Shown: positions 1 through 12,900 of the stretch, in pieces | Position numbering within the stretch: the stretch's first letter is position 1 | Layout: each line of letters begins with the position of its first letter | Source of the DNA: Branchiostoma lanceolatum | Taxonomy: Eukaryota; Chordata; Leptocardii; Amphioxiformes; Branchiostomatidae | Direction: 5' to 3' | Length of the DNA stretch: 64,000 nucleotides | Assembly: GCF_035083965.1 (NCBI RefSeq) | Contig: NC_089724.1 | Location: forward strand, 501,001-565,000 | The notes under the pieces: generated by a model | What the model saw: only the letters and a program-made list of their open reading frames with translations | Database searches by the model: none | What the model was told of the DNA's origin: nothing | Position numbers and translations under genes: made by a program

Positions 1-713
1 GGTGGAGGTGGGCCAGGCGTTAACTCGACACAGACCCGCCAGGCACGACGAGAGGCTCGGGAGGATCATCATAAGAACAGGCTGTCGTGAAATTGGCTTC
101 TTAAGGATCCTTATGACTTGACATCCGTAATTAAATATTTACATGATACATGTACAGCTGCAATTGAATAGGGAAGACCATGGTGTAAGGATGTAAGCTG
201 ACACCATGGCTGTGTCACTGACCGTTCTGTGGCACCCAGTTGTAGTATTTCTCCCTGTCACCGGTGTGTGGCAATAACGGCTGATTTACGCGGGCGTGCC
301 GCGGTGTTTACGCCGAGCCGACTGCCAGCCTCCCCGCGACCCGTGCTGCCTCTCCCCGCTCACAGCTCTCGCGCGTTTGTAGGATTTCCCCGCGGAGGTT
401 TTTCTGCTGAGTTGTTTAGTCTGAGTCTTGTCCCGCAGGCGGGGATCGCGGGAACATGGCATTGTCACTTCTCCGGGCCGGCTGCAGACCGCGACAAACA
501 GACAAGCGCACAAGTACACATGTCTGAGGAGTTTATTTGGAATTCGCAGCATACTTAACAGAGCCTCTAGCAGAAATAGGTGCTTTTAAGGCATATAGAT
601 TCATTTTATACAACGATAAGGACAGTCACGACGAAAGCAAGAAGCAAGTAGGTTGAAATATATGATGAAGATGAACAGATAAATAAGAACCAATATAAGA
701 ACCTATTGGATGT

Positions 714-719
714 TTATAT

Positions 720-756
<37 letters not shown>

Positions 757-830
757 GTTCCTTATATTGTATCTCTTAAACTTGTATTCAATATATATAT
801 CCATATATATGTGTGTGTGTTTATGTGTGT
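714..830. repeat. AT/GT microsatellite tract
   Basis: Runs of TA and TACA dinucleotides at about 714-758 are followed by TATA and GTGTGT tracts at about 790-830. Simple low-complexity DNA. Confidence 0.9.
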
Positions 831-2520
831 GTGCTTGACTGTATGTATCAGATTAGATACATAGAACATTGAATAAAACTGTGTGGTGGGGGGGGTCTCT
901 ACGTCTTCTATAGGGAAAGTTTGGCGGGTTCTCCGCGAGCGTTATTCTTGATGCACCTTGTGTCTTTTTCCAAGGTGAGCGACATCTGTTTATATCATTT
1001 GTTTACAAACGTCTTTCATCACAACTCAACTTTGTTTGTATTCACTAAAGGAGGCTATTTGTATTTCTATCTATTCAGTTCCTTGGTAAACAAACAGAAG
1101 GAATAATAACAGCAGATAGAATCTTGACTACAGAAGAACATGTTTGCGTTTCATCCGACGGCGCTCGTGAGATGGATTCAAGATGTGGACTTTGTTCGGT
1201 TTTAGATGAAAAACAAGGAACGGTTTTACGGGAGATACTCCCGGGCCCGAGGTAAATGTTGTGAAAGCTGGCGTTTGTGCCATCACGGGAGTTGTACCAC
1301 GTGGAAAAGTCATAGCCTCGTTTGCGGGCCTTCGGCGCGGCACTGGCGTACATTCGCGACTTTCGACATATCGAGGCCAGGTTGCTTTGCTGGAGGAATC
1401 CCATTTGCCGCCCGCAAAAAGATCTTCTTACTTAACGTTGGGTAACATAAATTCGGGATTTTTCCGATAATGGTTGACTGAAATCAATCTAGCAGAACAA
1501 TAAACCATCCTTTTTGTTCTATTATTCTGTCAGTATCATGTACTATCTTTGCACTAATCATATATATGGTAGATTTTGTCTCTAGTCGTGCTGATACCAT
1601 AATATTTCAACTTGAAACTACCGTCCGCTGCACGAACAATAGCGGTGTTGTCGGACAGGGGTGAACATTAATTCGGGAGAGAAGATTCGTCTTAAATATC
1701 TTACCGCTAATTACATTTTATACAGCAGCTATTCGTTCCATCCTTGGCTTGAGGAAAGTGCTATGGATATAGACGTGTCCAAGTAAAAAAAACACACGAA
1801 AAAACGGCCGTACCGCACACATCAGGCCTCCGGGAACAACCCGTGTGTTGAGTCGGTAGAACGTCACTCAAAGTTCACCCCCACCGTCATGGAAATTTGT
1901 ACATTATTCATCGGGGCGTTAGCTGGATGCCGTAGAAATGGTAATACTACTATGTCCATGTGTTTCTGCTTGTGCTAAGAGCAAACTTGAGGAAAATATC
2001 GCCATCAGTCAACTATCACACACAACATTTAGACAAAAAGTGTTCCTCGCAAACGTTTGTCGTCTGTCGAATAGCAGGATTCTGGGTAACGAATATGGCG
2101 GCGGGAAAATTCACCGTAATGCCGTAGCCATTGGTTGTAGCAACAAAGAGGCGTTTTGATGATTAATCACACTTAGAGTCCAGTTGTAGGTTAGCAAAAG
2201 AGATTCTAATAAGTTGTATTGTAAATAATTGTGTTGAGCAGGAAGCGGATGTGACATTTGTCTTATAAACCAGTGAACAACTATGTAGAATAAATCTCCG
2301 CCGTTCAGAACAAAGGAGCGAGTCATCACTTCAGACTTCTTACAGCCCAAGGGCCGCGTCTTAGGTGTCGAAAGGCGTCTTCTCTCTTAAGACGGCTAAG
2401 AAATGGAGCTTTCTGATAGCCGAGGTGTTCTGGATTAAGAACAAAGTTTGGCACAGCTCGTCCCCCAGTGGCCCGATCCTGCCCTCATTAAACGGTGCAG
2501 GTTTGCTCAGGTTTCGCCCG

Positions 2521-2720
2521 TCGTGTTTTCACTGCTTGATCTGTGTCGGTACCTGGGGACATGTTTTTCCCCGCTTGACCCCGGGGACTGTAAGTTCGTG
2601 TTTTTCTCCGCTTGAGTTCCGACACCGGCGACTTTAAGTTCGTGTTTTTCCCCGCTTGAGTTCCTACACTGGTGTTTTCCCCGCTTTAGTTCCGACCCTG
2701 TGGACTACAAGTTTATGTCG
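2521..2720. repeat. Imperfect ~50-bp tandem repeat
   Basis: The motif GTTTTTCCCCGCTTGAGTTC recurs about four times with diverged spacers (GACACCGG.. / TACACTGG.. / GACCCTGTGG..). The copies are decayed, so the array is probably old. Confidence 0.75.
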
Positions 2721-3727
2721 TGTTCACATACCGAATGTGCTAACCTTTTCCCGCGGGCGCTGCGCCAGGACCGGGTTCAGGAGCCGACTCCGATGTTCAC
2801 GCGGATTTCCCCTGGTTCCACTAGAGGCTGCGACCGCGCTGCGACTACTGAGAGACCAAAGGTTTGACAGATCGCTCAACGTATTTCATAAAAACGAATG
2901 ATTTTTTACGGTCGTGTAAAAGAGACCCTTCCCGAATTCATCTGATGAGAAATATCGGAAACGCACATCTGTCCCGGAGAATCGCTTTACGCGCATCAAA
3001 ACTTTATTTACATGTGAAGAACACAGAACATGTGTTGCCTACAGAAAATCGGCAGTAAACAACCAACAACAAACAATCAACAGTACACAACCAACAACAA
3101 ACATTTAACAGAAATCAACCAACATGATACGTAAGCGAGAAATGTAGAGGAAAATGCAAATCTTCATTTTTACAGTTTTTATAATGTTTGGCCAAGTCAT
3201 GATGTCTATCTATGGACGTTTGACTACCTCGATCCTGTAATAGTCCGTCCCGAACACCAATGACTTTCCGAGGAGTGTGCAGTGATAACTGGCATACCGA
3301 GCCCACTATATGAACAGCACCAAACGGCAGGCCGCTCAGTCTAACGGCATTCAACGTTGACCCTTCTGAGCAAAGTTACAGCTACACTAACCTTGTTTCG
3401 TGGGGGGGGGGGGGGTAAGTGCTGCTTCGACATATCGAAAAGCGAATGAATTATTCCACCACAAATAAAACATAGACCCTGTGCTGCTCCTCATCGTAGT
3501 TTTGATACAGTGATTTTGTCTTACGCAAGAATAAATGCCCTCTTCATAGGCTTCCCGCGACGAAGTTCAACTACATATTCTCTGCCGATCCTATAAAAAG
3601 AAAAAAATGGCTTTGCTGGGTTTGATTTCTGCCTCAGAAGGCAGTAAAAGTCAAATGTTCAGTACACAGTTTTATATTTATAGTAAATCTTAACTTACCA
3701 CTAACCGATTATTACGATTAATAAGGA

Positions 3728-3995
3728 GAGACAGTTTGAATGTACAGTAAATGTGTAAGATAAATAATGAGACAAATGAGAGGCCGGTTGGATGTACAGA
3801 AAATGTGTAAGATAAATAATGAGACAAATGAGAGGCCGGTTGGATGTACAGAAAATGTGTAAGGGAAATGATGAGCCAAACGCTACCCTCTGCATAACCT
3901 TCTCGGTGAAGGTAATGAGACAAATGAGGGACCGGTTGGATGTACAGTAAATATGTAAGAGAAATGATGAGACAAACGAGGGGCCGATTGGATGT
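3728..3995. repeat. ~54-bp tandem repeat, about 5 copies
   Basis: The block GAGACAAATGAGAGGCCGG followed by TTGGATGTACAG and AATGTGTAAG recurs about five times. One copy is interrupted near 3880-3910. Open frames on the minus strand here are a product of the repeat period and are not called as genes. Confidence 0.88.
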
Positions 3996-4784
3996 CTGAA
4001 CGTGGGAGATAACTTGCGGCAGAAATGGGTCAGAACGAGGCTGGGGGTTCCAAGAACTCGACCTTGCCTGACAACATCTCACGGTGGGGTCAGAGGTCAC
4101 GACAGGGTCATGACCCCGTCATACCTGACGCCACGCATGCTGCGTTCACATCTACAGCTTTGCACTTCCAGGCCGCCGGCTGGTTTCCACAAAGCAAATG
4201 TTAACAAGAGTTCCACGACCTCATATCTCCATGAACAATTCTATTCATGCAAATGACGTACACATTTGCATAAGATATGCTTGGTCATAAACACCTTTAT
4301 CCAACTTACACATGCAATATTGCAATATTGACAGTCCTATAATTTTCCAGTTAGATGAATTATGGTGTTTTTGCATTAATTATGCAAATTAGGAATTTAT
4401 TTGCATAATTGGTATCTGTTGATGCTCCACTTTCCATAAACTACATACGTTACATGTATTTGAGTCTGATAATGGAGAACATTGCAAATATAGATTTTCC
4501 TCATTAGCTATGCAAACTAAGTCCCTATCAGCATAATTTGCACTTCATTGTGTATATCTCTATCTAAGCTACCTGCATACTAAATATCATGGAAATTCGT
4601 CGTTCCTTTGTTCAGTTATTCTCCTTAGAAGATTTTCACAAAAACGCCCTGCAGTTGCAGAGGAAGCTGCTAGGGGGTCCAAACCTACACCACTTCTTTA
4701 TTACATCACAAGCTATCTGCCACCCAAAAATCAAGACCACAGCACGTCCAGGTCAAAAGATACAAAAATTGAAGTTCTGCTGCA

Positions 4785-4921
4785 GTACCAAGGTCACATA
4801 CCAGGGGGCCCAAAATCGACCTTGACCTTCGGCTTCCCAACACCTGCACACATACCAAATATCATCGTAATCCATCAAGAGGCTCTTGAGTTATGCTGAC
4901 TGGAGTGGTGCGGAAACACAA

Positions 4922-4952
<31 letters not shown>

Positions 4953-5113
4953 CACCCAAAACAATATCTCCATTTTTCATGGAGATAACAAGGTCACATA
5001 TACCTGGTGGCCCAAAATCAACCTTGACCTTCGTCTTCCCCAGACCTATCCACATACCAAATATCGTAACCCATCCAGAGGTTCTTGAGTTACAAAGTCC
5101 GGAAACACAAACA

Positions 5114-5196
<83 letters not shown>

Positions 5197-5215
5197 TACC
5201 TCCATATTCGTGCCG
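4785..5215. repeat. Two copies of a microsatellite-cored dispersed repeat
   Basis: Two tandem-like copies share an AAGGTCACATA lead, then CCCAAAATCRACCTTGACC, then CTTGAGTTA, and end in CGGAAACACAAACA followed by a simple repeat: ACAG in the first copy (about 4918-4945) and a long CA tract in the second (about 5106-5190). A third copy lies in reverse at about 43605-43800. The layout is that of a non-autonomous mobile element whose end seeds microsatellites. The [13 protein letters not shown] open frames are an artefact of the CA tract. Confidence 0.8.
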
Positions 5216-5871
5216 GTAAATACCCGGGGTGTTGCAAGTCTCGTCATTCCGCGTGTGTTAGTTTGTTCGTTTCGCATAGCCGCTAAACCGCCTTTAGGGA
5301 ATAACGCACCAGTTTTGCACAGTAGATGCAGAGGTGGGAATGTACAAAACTCGGTTCCATTGGAGAGGACGTCCCTAATCAGAGACAGGAACTTGTGTTC
5401 ACCTGAGTCGAGTGCGGACACAAAGTGTAAAGTGTAATTCCTGGGGGTACAAATTTGGTGTCTTCTGGGGATTCTAACCTGAAGTCAACAACCCTAACAC
5501 AAGACCACCTTGCCACAGTGTTTGCTGTGAAAACATTTGGATTGACTAGTCAGAGGTTAAGCCGGGCTGGCTCTCAGTTCTGTTAAAGACACATGTTTCC
5601 GGGTCAGCTCTTCCTGCTCGGCCCCGACCCGGGCGCGTGCAGGGATGTTTACAGAAACAGCTCCAGGTTTCCGTCCAGCAAAGGTTAACATAACGTTAAG
5701 GCAGTTTGGTATCCGGAGGAGGCATGTTCCCGAAAGTAAAGGGTCAAGGAGAGGATCTAAGAAAGAGAGCTTAAACAATATTTATAATACTTGTAACCTT
5801 CGGGATGGAGGGCTCGAGAGTAGCTCGGGTGGACCTATCAGATCCCCTGGGCCCAAGAGTATCCCCTGCTC

Positions 5872-6483
5872 GCACCGTTCATGCTCAAAAAATTAAACCG
5901 ATTTAAATCGACTTGCGGGTGAAGTGACTTGATTTTTTGCCAGCATGAACGCTCCGAAGTCGCTTGAAGCCGCTTGAACCCGAGCCTACCCCGGAGGTGG
6001 TTTCTAGCAACTTCGAGCCAAGTCGAGTTTGAGCATGAACGCAATTCTGGCTTGAAGCGACTTGAATTGGCTTGGCCTATATCAAGTCGTACGAACTACT
6101 TTGCCGAAACAACATACATGTAGGTCGCACTTTCTCAAAATGTATCCAAAGATTCGCCTACTCGGGCTAAAAGTTCTGGAACTTGGAATCACCAGGGTCC
6201 GCCGATGCCATTTTCCTCGGCAGTTACGCACTGTTTTCCAAACGCGTACAGATCTAGAAGCGGAAAAAGAGAGGTTGCTGTAAACTGTTGGTATTATGGC
6301 GGCTATTGTGACCTCAACCCACGACCTTTAATGACCCAACTAGCCACATTATTGTGAAACAAATGATTGAAGCCGCTGGAAGCCACAATTTTTGAACATG
6401 GACGAAAACTCCAAGTCGACTTTAAGCGACTTCGCTCACAAGTCGATTCAATACGGCTTCATGTTTTGAGCACGAACGGGTGT
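5872..6483. mobile_element. Candidate non-autonomous DNA transposon
   Basis: The left end (CACCGTTCATGCTCAAAA at about 5873) is matched in inverted orientation at the right end (TTTTGAGCACGAACGGGTG, ending about 6483). Inside both ends are clusters of short palindromic motifs of the type AAGTCGACTT or CGACTTGAAG, and the AGCATGAACG motif recurs internally near 5943 and 6028. Such subterminal arrays are typical of transposase-binding regions. No coding capacity was seen and the superfamily is not assigned. Confidence 0.5.
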
Positions 6484-8324
6484 TTGAGTCACGTCCATAT
6501 CTGTCTCATTATCCCGGCCCATCTGGTTCGTGGCGCGGACTCGCGTTCCTGCGCCGTGCCGTGTAAAGCGGTCCCGACCCCCGCGCTGTGTAAACAGGTG
6601 ATTAACTGTTGTCACGGCGGATTAACGTCCTGATACCCGCGCGGCAGGAGGTTGTCGTGTGATACGGTCTACTGAGAAATGTATGGCTCAACATGGCAGC
6701 TAGCGTCATATGGCAACGATGAAAATGGATACGCAGAACACGGCAAACGAGGCTACTCTACGTTGATCACCCCCACCCCTTTTTCGCAAGGACCTTGGTA
6801 GCCGATACACGTTCACGTGCAGAGAGAAAAATACAAAACAAACAACACAGGCAATCTAGCAGAGGTAGCCTTCAGCGTTTTTTTTTTCCTTCTTGCAATA
6901 GCACAGCAGACGGCCAGCAGGCGGGTAAATATCAAAGCAAGAGGCCGCATTGTGACTAAACTCACAAAGACACAGACAACATTTCATCTATTCACAGAAA
7001 ACTGAAGTTGGTAACTCAGTTCGCTCAGTAATGGTGACACTATGACTCCATATAGCACAGCCTTGATTTCAATTAATTTGATCAACTTTGTATAATACAT
7101 ATGAAAAAGACTTTACAAAACATACATTTGGACGAATTGGGACGTACCCAAATTTTAGGTTTACCACACCCACATGTTTGCCAGAGGAGTAGAGGAAGCT
7201 GTTTCCATTCGAGCACCACCGTCTGACATTGAACAGAGACGGGGGGCGACACAGGTTATCTGGCACTTACGACCCGTTGTTGCAGTCACGTGTCTACAAC
7301 GTCACGTCCTAGAAGTAGCAGTAGACATATTCATTGTCAGCCGAAAATCTGGGTAAGTCCCACTTCTTCCAAGTGTGGTAAAGTTCAGTATTCATTCATA
7401 GTGTCATTTACCAACACAGATGAACTTTTAGCTTAATCCAGCTCGATTATTAGTAACCAGACTTTAGCAAATCCTACACGTCCGTCTGCAGCTGTTGCGT
7501 TAGACGCACTCTAGATCTTTCTATTAAGGTTCAACGCACCACATCTGCACGGATAAGAAGGCTGAATAACTCCGCTCTAACGCTCTCAAGATGCCGGTCT
7601 GACATTGACTCCTCGTAACTCACGGCAGCAGCCTAAGTAGGTCAAGTAAGTAAAACAAGACACACATGCCACTGGATAGACGCGTTACGCTACGGCTAAA
7701 ATTGGAAAAAGGGGCCCTGCCGGGCAGTTAACGGCCTGTTTTTTGCGCTATAGGGCGTTGCCCCTACGTGGCCCCGTGGGACACTTTGCGGCTATTTTGG
7801 GGCACTGTCGGGCCCCCGGAATTGTTTTAATAGGAGTTAAGATCAACCTGGAACCCAATAACAAATAGACGCCGTAGGCTAATAGTGAGAACGCCGAGAG
7901 GTACCCTTCCGGTGTCCGGTAGTCCACCGGGACAAATGTGTGGCTTCGGGGCCCGGCCGGGACAACACCCCCTACGGGCACCGGTGCAACTGTGACCGTA
8001 GCATATGGAGGAAGAAACTACTAACTTCTCAGTGCTCTGTGTACGTTTGCCCTTATTGGTATTCTCTAGGGGGTATACATGGGGGCGTCAACGCGCTACG
8101 TATAAACAGCTGATTACGATCTACGGAAAGGGCATGCAGGCCACCCCCATGGTCTAGTGAATAGAGGAAGCTGAACTTTACTGCGGGATGTAAAATGCCC
8201 AACGGCAGAGAGTACAAGGTTGAACGGCCCCAAGACGACACACGGACACAGTTCCAATTTCATTTATAGAGATTTACCACATTCTGTGGAAGCATTGACA
8301 GGTAATTTCAAGATGTCAACAGCT

Positions 8325-8410
8325 GGAGACATGACTATAAAATTTGATCCACTCACACCGGGAAGGACTCCTACTCTTTTCAATAAGTGTGGTCGGATCT
8401 TATAATGTGC
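8325..8410 (+). repeat. Dispersed repeat copy (partner near 44.45 kb)
   Basis: The string TCACACCGGGA, then CTCTTTTCAATAAGTGTGGT, then GGATCTT, is repeated with small changes at about 44455-44505. Two independent copies in one window mark it as a dispersed element. Its full extent is not resolved. Confidence 0.6.
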
Positions 8411-9477
8411 AAGAGGCGTGGCTCTCCCCAAACACATGACCTCCGTTTAACGCCCTATCCGAGGGGCGCCCCTTACCAATGCTATAGGTACGCATTATCT
8501 GAATAAAGTGAAGGAAGTCGCGCAAAGTGCCTTTCAAAGGGCACAACATCGGCGGCATGTCATGACAACTTCCAAGCGGTGGCAGCGACGACGATGATGA
8601 GGAGTAGTGTGCATGTTCAAACATTTCAAACGTTTTGATGATTCCAAGTGTGTTCTCTCCACTCTTGTGAAACGCTACACAGTGACGACTTCAAATGAAT
8701 GGGGTTCCATCAGCCCTGAAGCAACCTTGCAAACCTCATTAACGTTATAACCAGTGTTTGGTTACAAAGGGCAGGAAACGAGTCTTTGGTGAGTTTCCAA
8801 TATTCGGTAACCAGCGGTTGGTGACTGGCCAAACTGAGGTAACCATCGTTCGTTCTCGTGAGTTTCCAGCTCTGAGGTTAGGAACGTTTTTCCTCAGCAG
8901 GGCGCTGGAGAAACAATCTGACAGGCAATTCTAATTGCATCAAAGTGAAGCCCAGCTCGGGTCGAGAGGTTGGAGGCTCAAGACTGCCGTTTGTCCTTCT
9001 GCGGTAATCCAGATTGGAGACGTCTGGCAGAGAATTTCACTCTGTGTATCTCATCCTCATGAGGCAACATCAGTTCAGTATAATATCGGCGATAAACGCG
9101 CTCTCTTCTGTCACTGCCGGATGTGCCTGAAGTCCTTCATACATTTGGATGTTGATCCTTTTGTCCTTTTGCCAAGGGCTGCTTGTAAACAACATCACGA
9201 ATAAATTACTTCATAACACATCGACTTATTCTGCCTCAAACTAACACATCAACCATCGAGCCGGGTTTTATTCAAAGGCACTTTGTGTGGTAATGGTTTC
9301 TGGGGTGACTTTACTACTGGTATGCTGCGTTATTAGCGTAGCTATAGGCCGGTGCTCTCCTGACAAACCCTCGTGTTAGTTACGTCTCAGAATATTAATG
9401 GTACCAAGGGTTATCTAGAGTGTAATGTAGTTCAGTGGCGGATTATTCTGTTTTAGCGACGGAGTGGCTTCATTTCG

Positions 9478-9700
9478 CGTAACGGTTAGAGCATTTGGCC
9501 AAGAGTCAAGAGGGCCCGGGTTCGATGCTCTGACATGCCCCGATGTTGTGCCTTTCGGTGGGAAACGATTTTTCTCACGTGGCAGTGGAGTGACGCCAAC
9601 TGGCATTCTCGGCTAACCTATTGTCTAAAGTGTGTTCTAACATTGATGAAGACACACGGATTTGGTGCGCCATTGTGCCAAGCACTAAACATTTGCCAAC
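9478..9700 (+). mobile_element. tRNA-derived SINE, family 2, copy 1
   Basis: A tRNA-like head contains AACGGTTAGAGC (A-box region) and CGGGTTCGATGCTC (B-box like). It is followed by a conserved body beginning CATGCCCCGATGTTGTGCCT and ending near GATTTGGTGCGCCATTGTGCC. The same order of blocks recurs at 41887-42105. The head diverges from a functional tRNA, so this is called a SINE and not a tRNA gene. Confidence 0.7.
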
Positions 9701-9779
9701 AAGACCCGCACTTTCTTTATTCTGTTTTCCTTTTCATGTGCAGGTGTCCCTGTGCATGAGATAGAGGAGGGCCCGAGCC

Positions 9780-9925
9780 TCTGAGCGGCGGCACCAGCGG
9801 CGGCACCAGCGGCGGCACCAGCGGCGACACCAGCACCAGCGGGCATCAGCGGCGGCACCAGCGGGCATCAGCGGAGGCACCAGCGGCGGCACCAGCGGGC
9901 ATCAGCGGCGGCACCAGCGGGCACC
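9780..9925 (+). repeat. GCGGCACCA tandem repeat in 5' leader
   Basis: Units such as AGCGGCGGCACC and AGCGGGCATC are repeated about ten times immediately upstream of the start codon of the EF-hand gene. The tract is GC-rich and probably lies in the 5' untranslated region; no in-frame upstream start was identified as functional. Confidence 0.8.
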
Positions 9926-12900
9926 ATGCGGCTGTACCTGCTGGTCGTGGCCGCCTGCGTCTGGGCAGCGGCCGGCCAGGAGCGCCGGAAGAAAGTCTTG
10001 AAGGAGGCGGAGTTAGCGGAGAAGGAGCAGAGAGAGAAAGTCTTGGAGGAGGCGGCAGCGGAGGTGAAGACGTATTATTGATTATCCCTAACTTATGATT
10101 CATCCCGAATCCATTCATCCTCCCAAATTCATGAACTATCCCAAATTCATGAACTATCCCGGATTCCTGAATTATCCCAAATCCATGAATTATCCCGAAT
10201 TGATTAATCATGACAAATTTAGGAACTATGCAAATTCTTGAATCATCCCAATTTCATGAATTATGCCAAATTCATGAATTACTAGTATGGCAAATTCATG
10301 ATATATGCCAAATTCGTGAATTATGCCAAATTTATGAATTATGCCAAATTAATAGATTATGCCAAATTTATGAATTATCCCAAATTCATAGATTATGCCA
10401 AATTCAAGAATGATCCGAAGTTCATAAATAATCCAAAATTCACGAATTGTCCAAAATTCATGAATTATCCCAAATTCATAAATTATGTCTAATTCACGAA
10501 TTATCCCAAATTGATGAATTATCCCGAATTGATTAATCGTGCCAAATTCAGGAACTATGCCGTGAACGTAAACCGTGAACTGCTTAATGTGAACGTTTAA
10601 TTAGCCGGTCATTGTCATCCTCAGGTAGCGAGTAACGAGACGGCGTCTAACCGCGTGAGCAGGCAGATCCCCTTCGCCTGCCCGACCATCACAACCGGCT
10701 GGGGCGACGACGGGCTCTCTATCACCGAGGCCAACAGGAGGCTAGGGTGGGTTAGTTTCTCCTGCAGTTAAGATTATAGCCGCTAAAAGGCGCGCGCGTG
10801 AGTAGGCAGATCCCCTTCGCCTGCCCGACCATCACAACCGGCTGGGGCGACGACGGGCTCTCCATCACCGAGGCCAACAGGAGACTAGGGTGGGTTAGTT
10901 TCTCCTGCAGTTAAGATACTAACCGTTAGAGGGCGTGGGCAGAACAGCGTTGTGAAAATGCTGCAAAAGAGCATGTAGCCGCTAGAGGGAGCAGACCTGT
11001 CTTGATGCCCCAGGACGTCGACAGGAACGTGTTAAATGGTTGTCACCAGGACAATCTTCCTAGTCATTAAGCAAAGACTAGGTGTGTGACAGGCCGTTCA
11101 GTGTAAAACCAGCTGCTGCCGCGCCGCGTGCCTGCGAAGCTGGTGTGTTACGCTGAATGGCGGTTATACCGGCTATATAGATGCAGATACAGATTGCCAC
11201 AGGAACAGTAACGTGTTGATTGGTTGGTGCCCGAGATTGACAGGAACGGTAACGTGTTCATTGGTTCTTGCCGGTGATTGACAGGAACGGTAACGTGTTC
11301 ATTGGTTCTTGCCGGTGATTGACAGGAACGGTAACGTGTTCATTGGTTCTTGCCGGTGATTGACAGGAACGGTAACGTGTTCATTGGTTCTTGCCGGTGA
11401 TTGACAGGAACGGTAACGTGTTCATTGGTTCTTGCCGGTGATTGACGGGAAAAGTAACGTGTTGTTTGGCTGTTGTCAGGTCGATCTACCTGGTGGTTGA
11501 CCGGAACGGCGACGGGTTCGTGTCGGAGGAGGAGCTGTCGGCGTGGCTGGCGGCGCTGGTGGACCGGGAGTGGTCGGCCGAGATCGACAGGGTCTGGGCG
11601 CTGTATGACGTCAACAGGCAGGGCAGGGTCGCCTGGAGCGGCAAGATGACGTCATACGACACGGTCGCAGGTGAGATACGAACGCATCCTTAGGCGCCGG
11701 TTGGGGTTTTGGGCTATTTAGGGATCTCTGTGCTTTCAGTCCGGCCTCAGTTTACTAGAGCTGTGGCAAAGCGGCAAGAAAAGTGAGGTCCCAAACGTAA
11801 CTGATACGTTCATAAAGGTCAGACATCAAGGTAAACAATAGTCAAGGATACATTAAACTCAACTGGATAAGATACGGACTCCGGAGATTACTTCCGAACG
11901 TTTTGAGTGAGACACACCAACCTTCTTCGGAGTTGTGTTTTAGCATTGATTTGTTCTGCAGATTTTCCAGTTAATTCTAGCGACACCGAAGAAGTGCCTC
12001 TCGAAACGTCCGGGAGCCATCGACGTATCTTATCCATTCGTAGAGTCTGATCTGTCTTTTTAGATAAACGTGCCTGAGTTTACCTCCCCCGGCCCCCGTC
12101 TCCGCTTGTGACTGATTTCCTGATCTAAACGCCCCCCCCCCCCCATCCTCACCCCTTGGTCTCTGTGGCCTTTACTGGTTTCCTGCCCCCACCTCCCCCA
12201 GGGCTAGGGCGGCGTCAGCTGGGCACGGCCTGCAGCACGTACATCTCGTGGATGGGTTAGGGTCCTGGGTTTGTGGGTTGTACTGATTTCCTGAACCCCC
12301 TCCCCCAGGCCGGCGTCAGCTGGGCATGGCCTGCAGCACGTACATGTCGTGGGTGGGTGGGTTAGGGTCCTGGGTTTGTGGGTTGTACTGATTTCCTGAC
12401 CCCCCTCCCCCCAGGCCGGCGTCAGCTGGGCACGGCCTGCAGCACGTACATGTCGTGGGTGGGTGGGTTAGGGTCCTGGGTTTGTGGGTTGAACTGATTT
12501 CCTGACCCTCCCCCCAGGCCGGCGTCAGCTGGGCACGGCCTGCAGCACGTACATGTCGTGGGTAGGTGGGTTAGGGTCCTGGGTTAGTGGGTTGTACTGA
12601 TTTCCTGACCCTCCCCCCAGGCCGGCGTCAGCTGGGCACGGCCTGCAGCACGTACATGTCGTGGATGAAGCGGGACGAGCGGCGCTGGAAGCAGGCGGAC
12701 CGGGACAGGGACGGCTTCCTCTCGCGGGACGAGTTCGTCGCCTACCTCTACCCCGACAACTTCGACTGGATGTACACTGTCGTGGTACAGGTAAATCTTT
12801 TCTTCTTATCTCTTTTTGCTGTCTTTTTCTCAATTCTTTCTTCTTTCTTTCTTACATTCATTCGTTCTTTTTCTTTCTTTATTCCTTGCTCTTCTTTCTT

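Larger units (their letters stand above)
1..9770. other. Gene-poor repeat-rich stretch
   Basis: No exon with a recognisable protein family was found on either strand. Open frames here are short, lack matching splice partners and mostly run through low-complexity DNA. What can be supported is a set of tandem and dispersed repeats listed separately (AT/GT microsatellites, a 54-bp tandem repeat, a microsatellite-cored dispersed repeat, a candidate foldback transposon and a SINE). A non-coding or very short exon of a flanking gene cannot be excluded. Confidence 0.6.

Noticed and set aside
4886..5437. Open frames with His/Thr or Cys/Val runs
   Set aside because: Products of a CA/GT microsatellite at the end of a dispersed repeat.
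9478..9560. tRNA gene
   Set aside because: A- and B-box-like strings are present, but the arms do not pair and the same head is joined to the same non-tRNA body at 41.9 kb, so it is a SINE.
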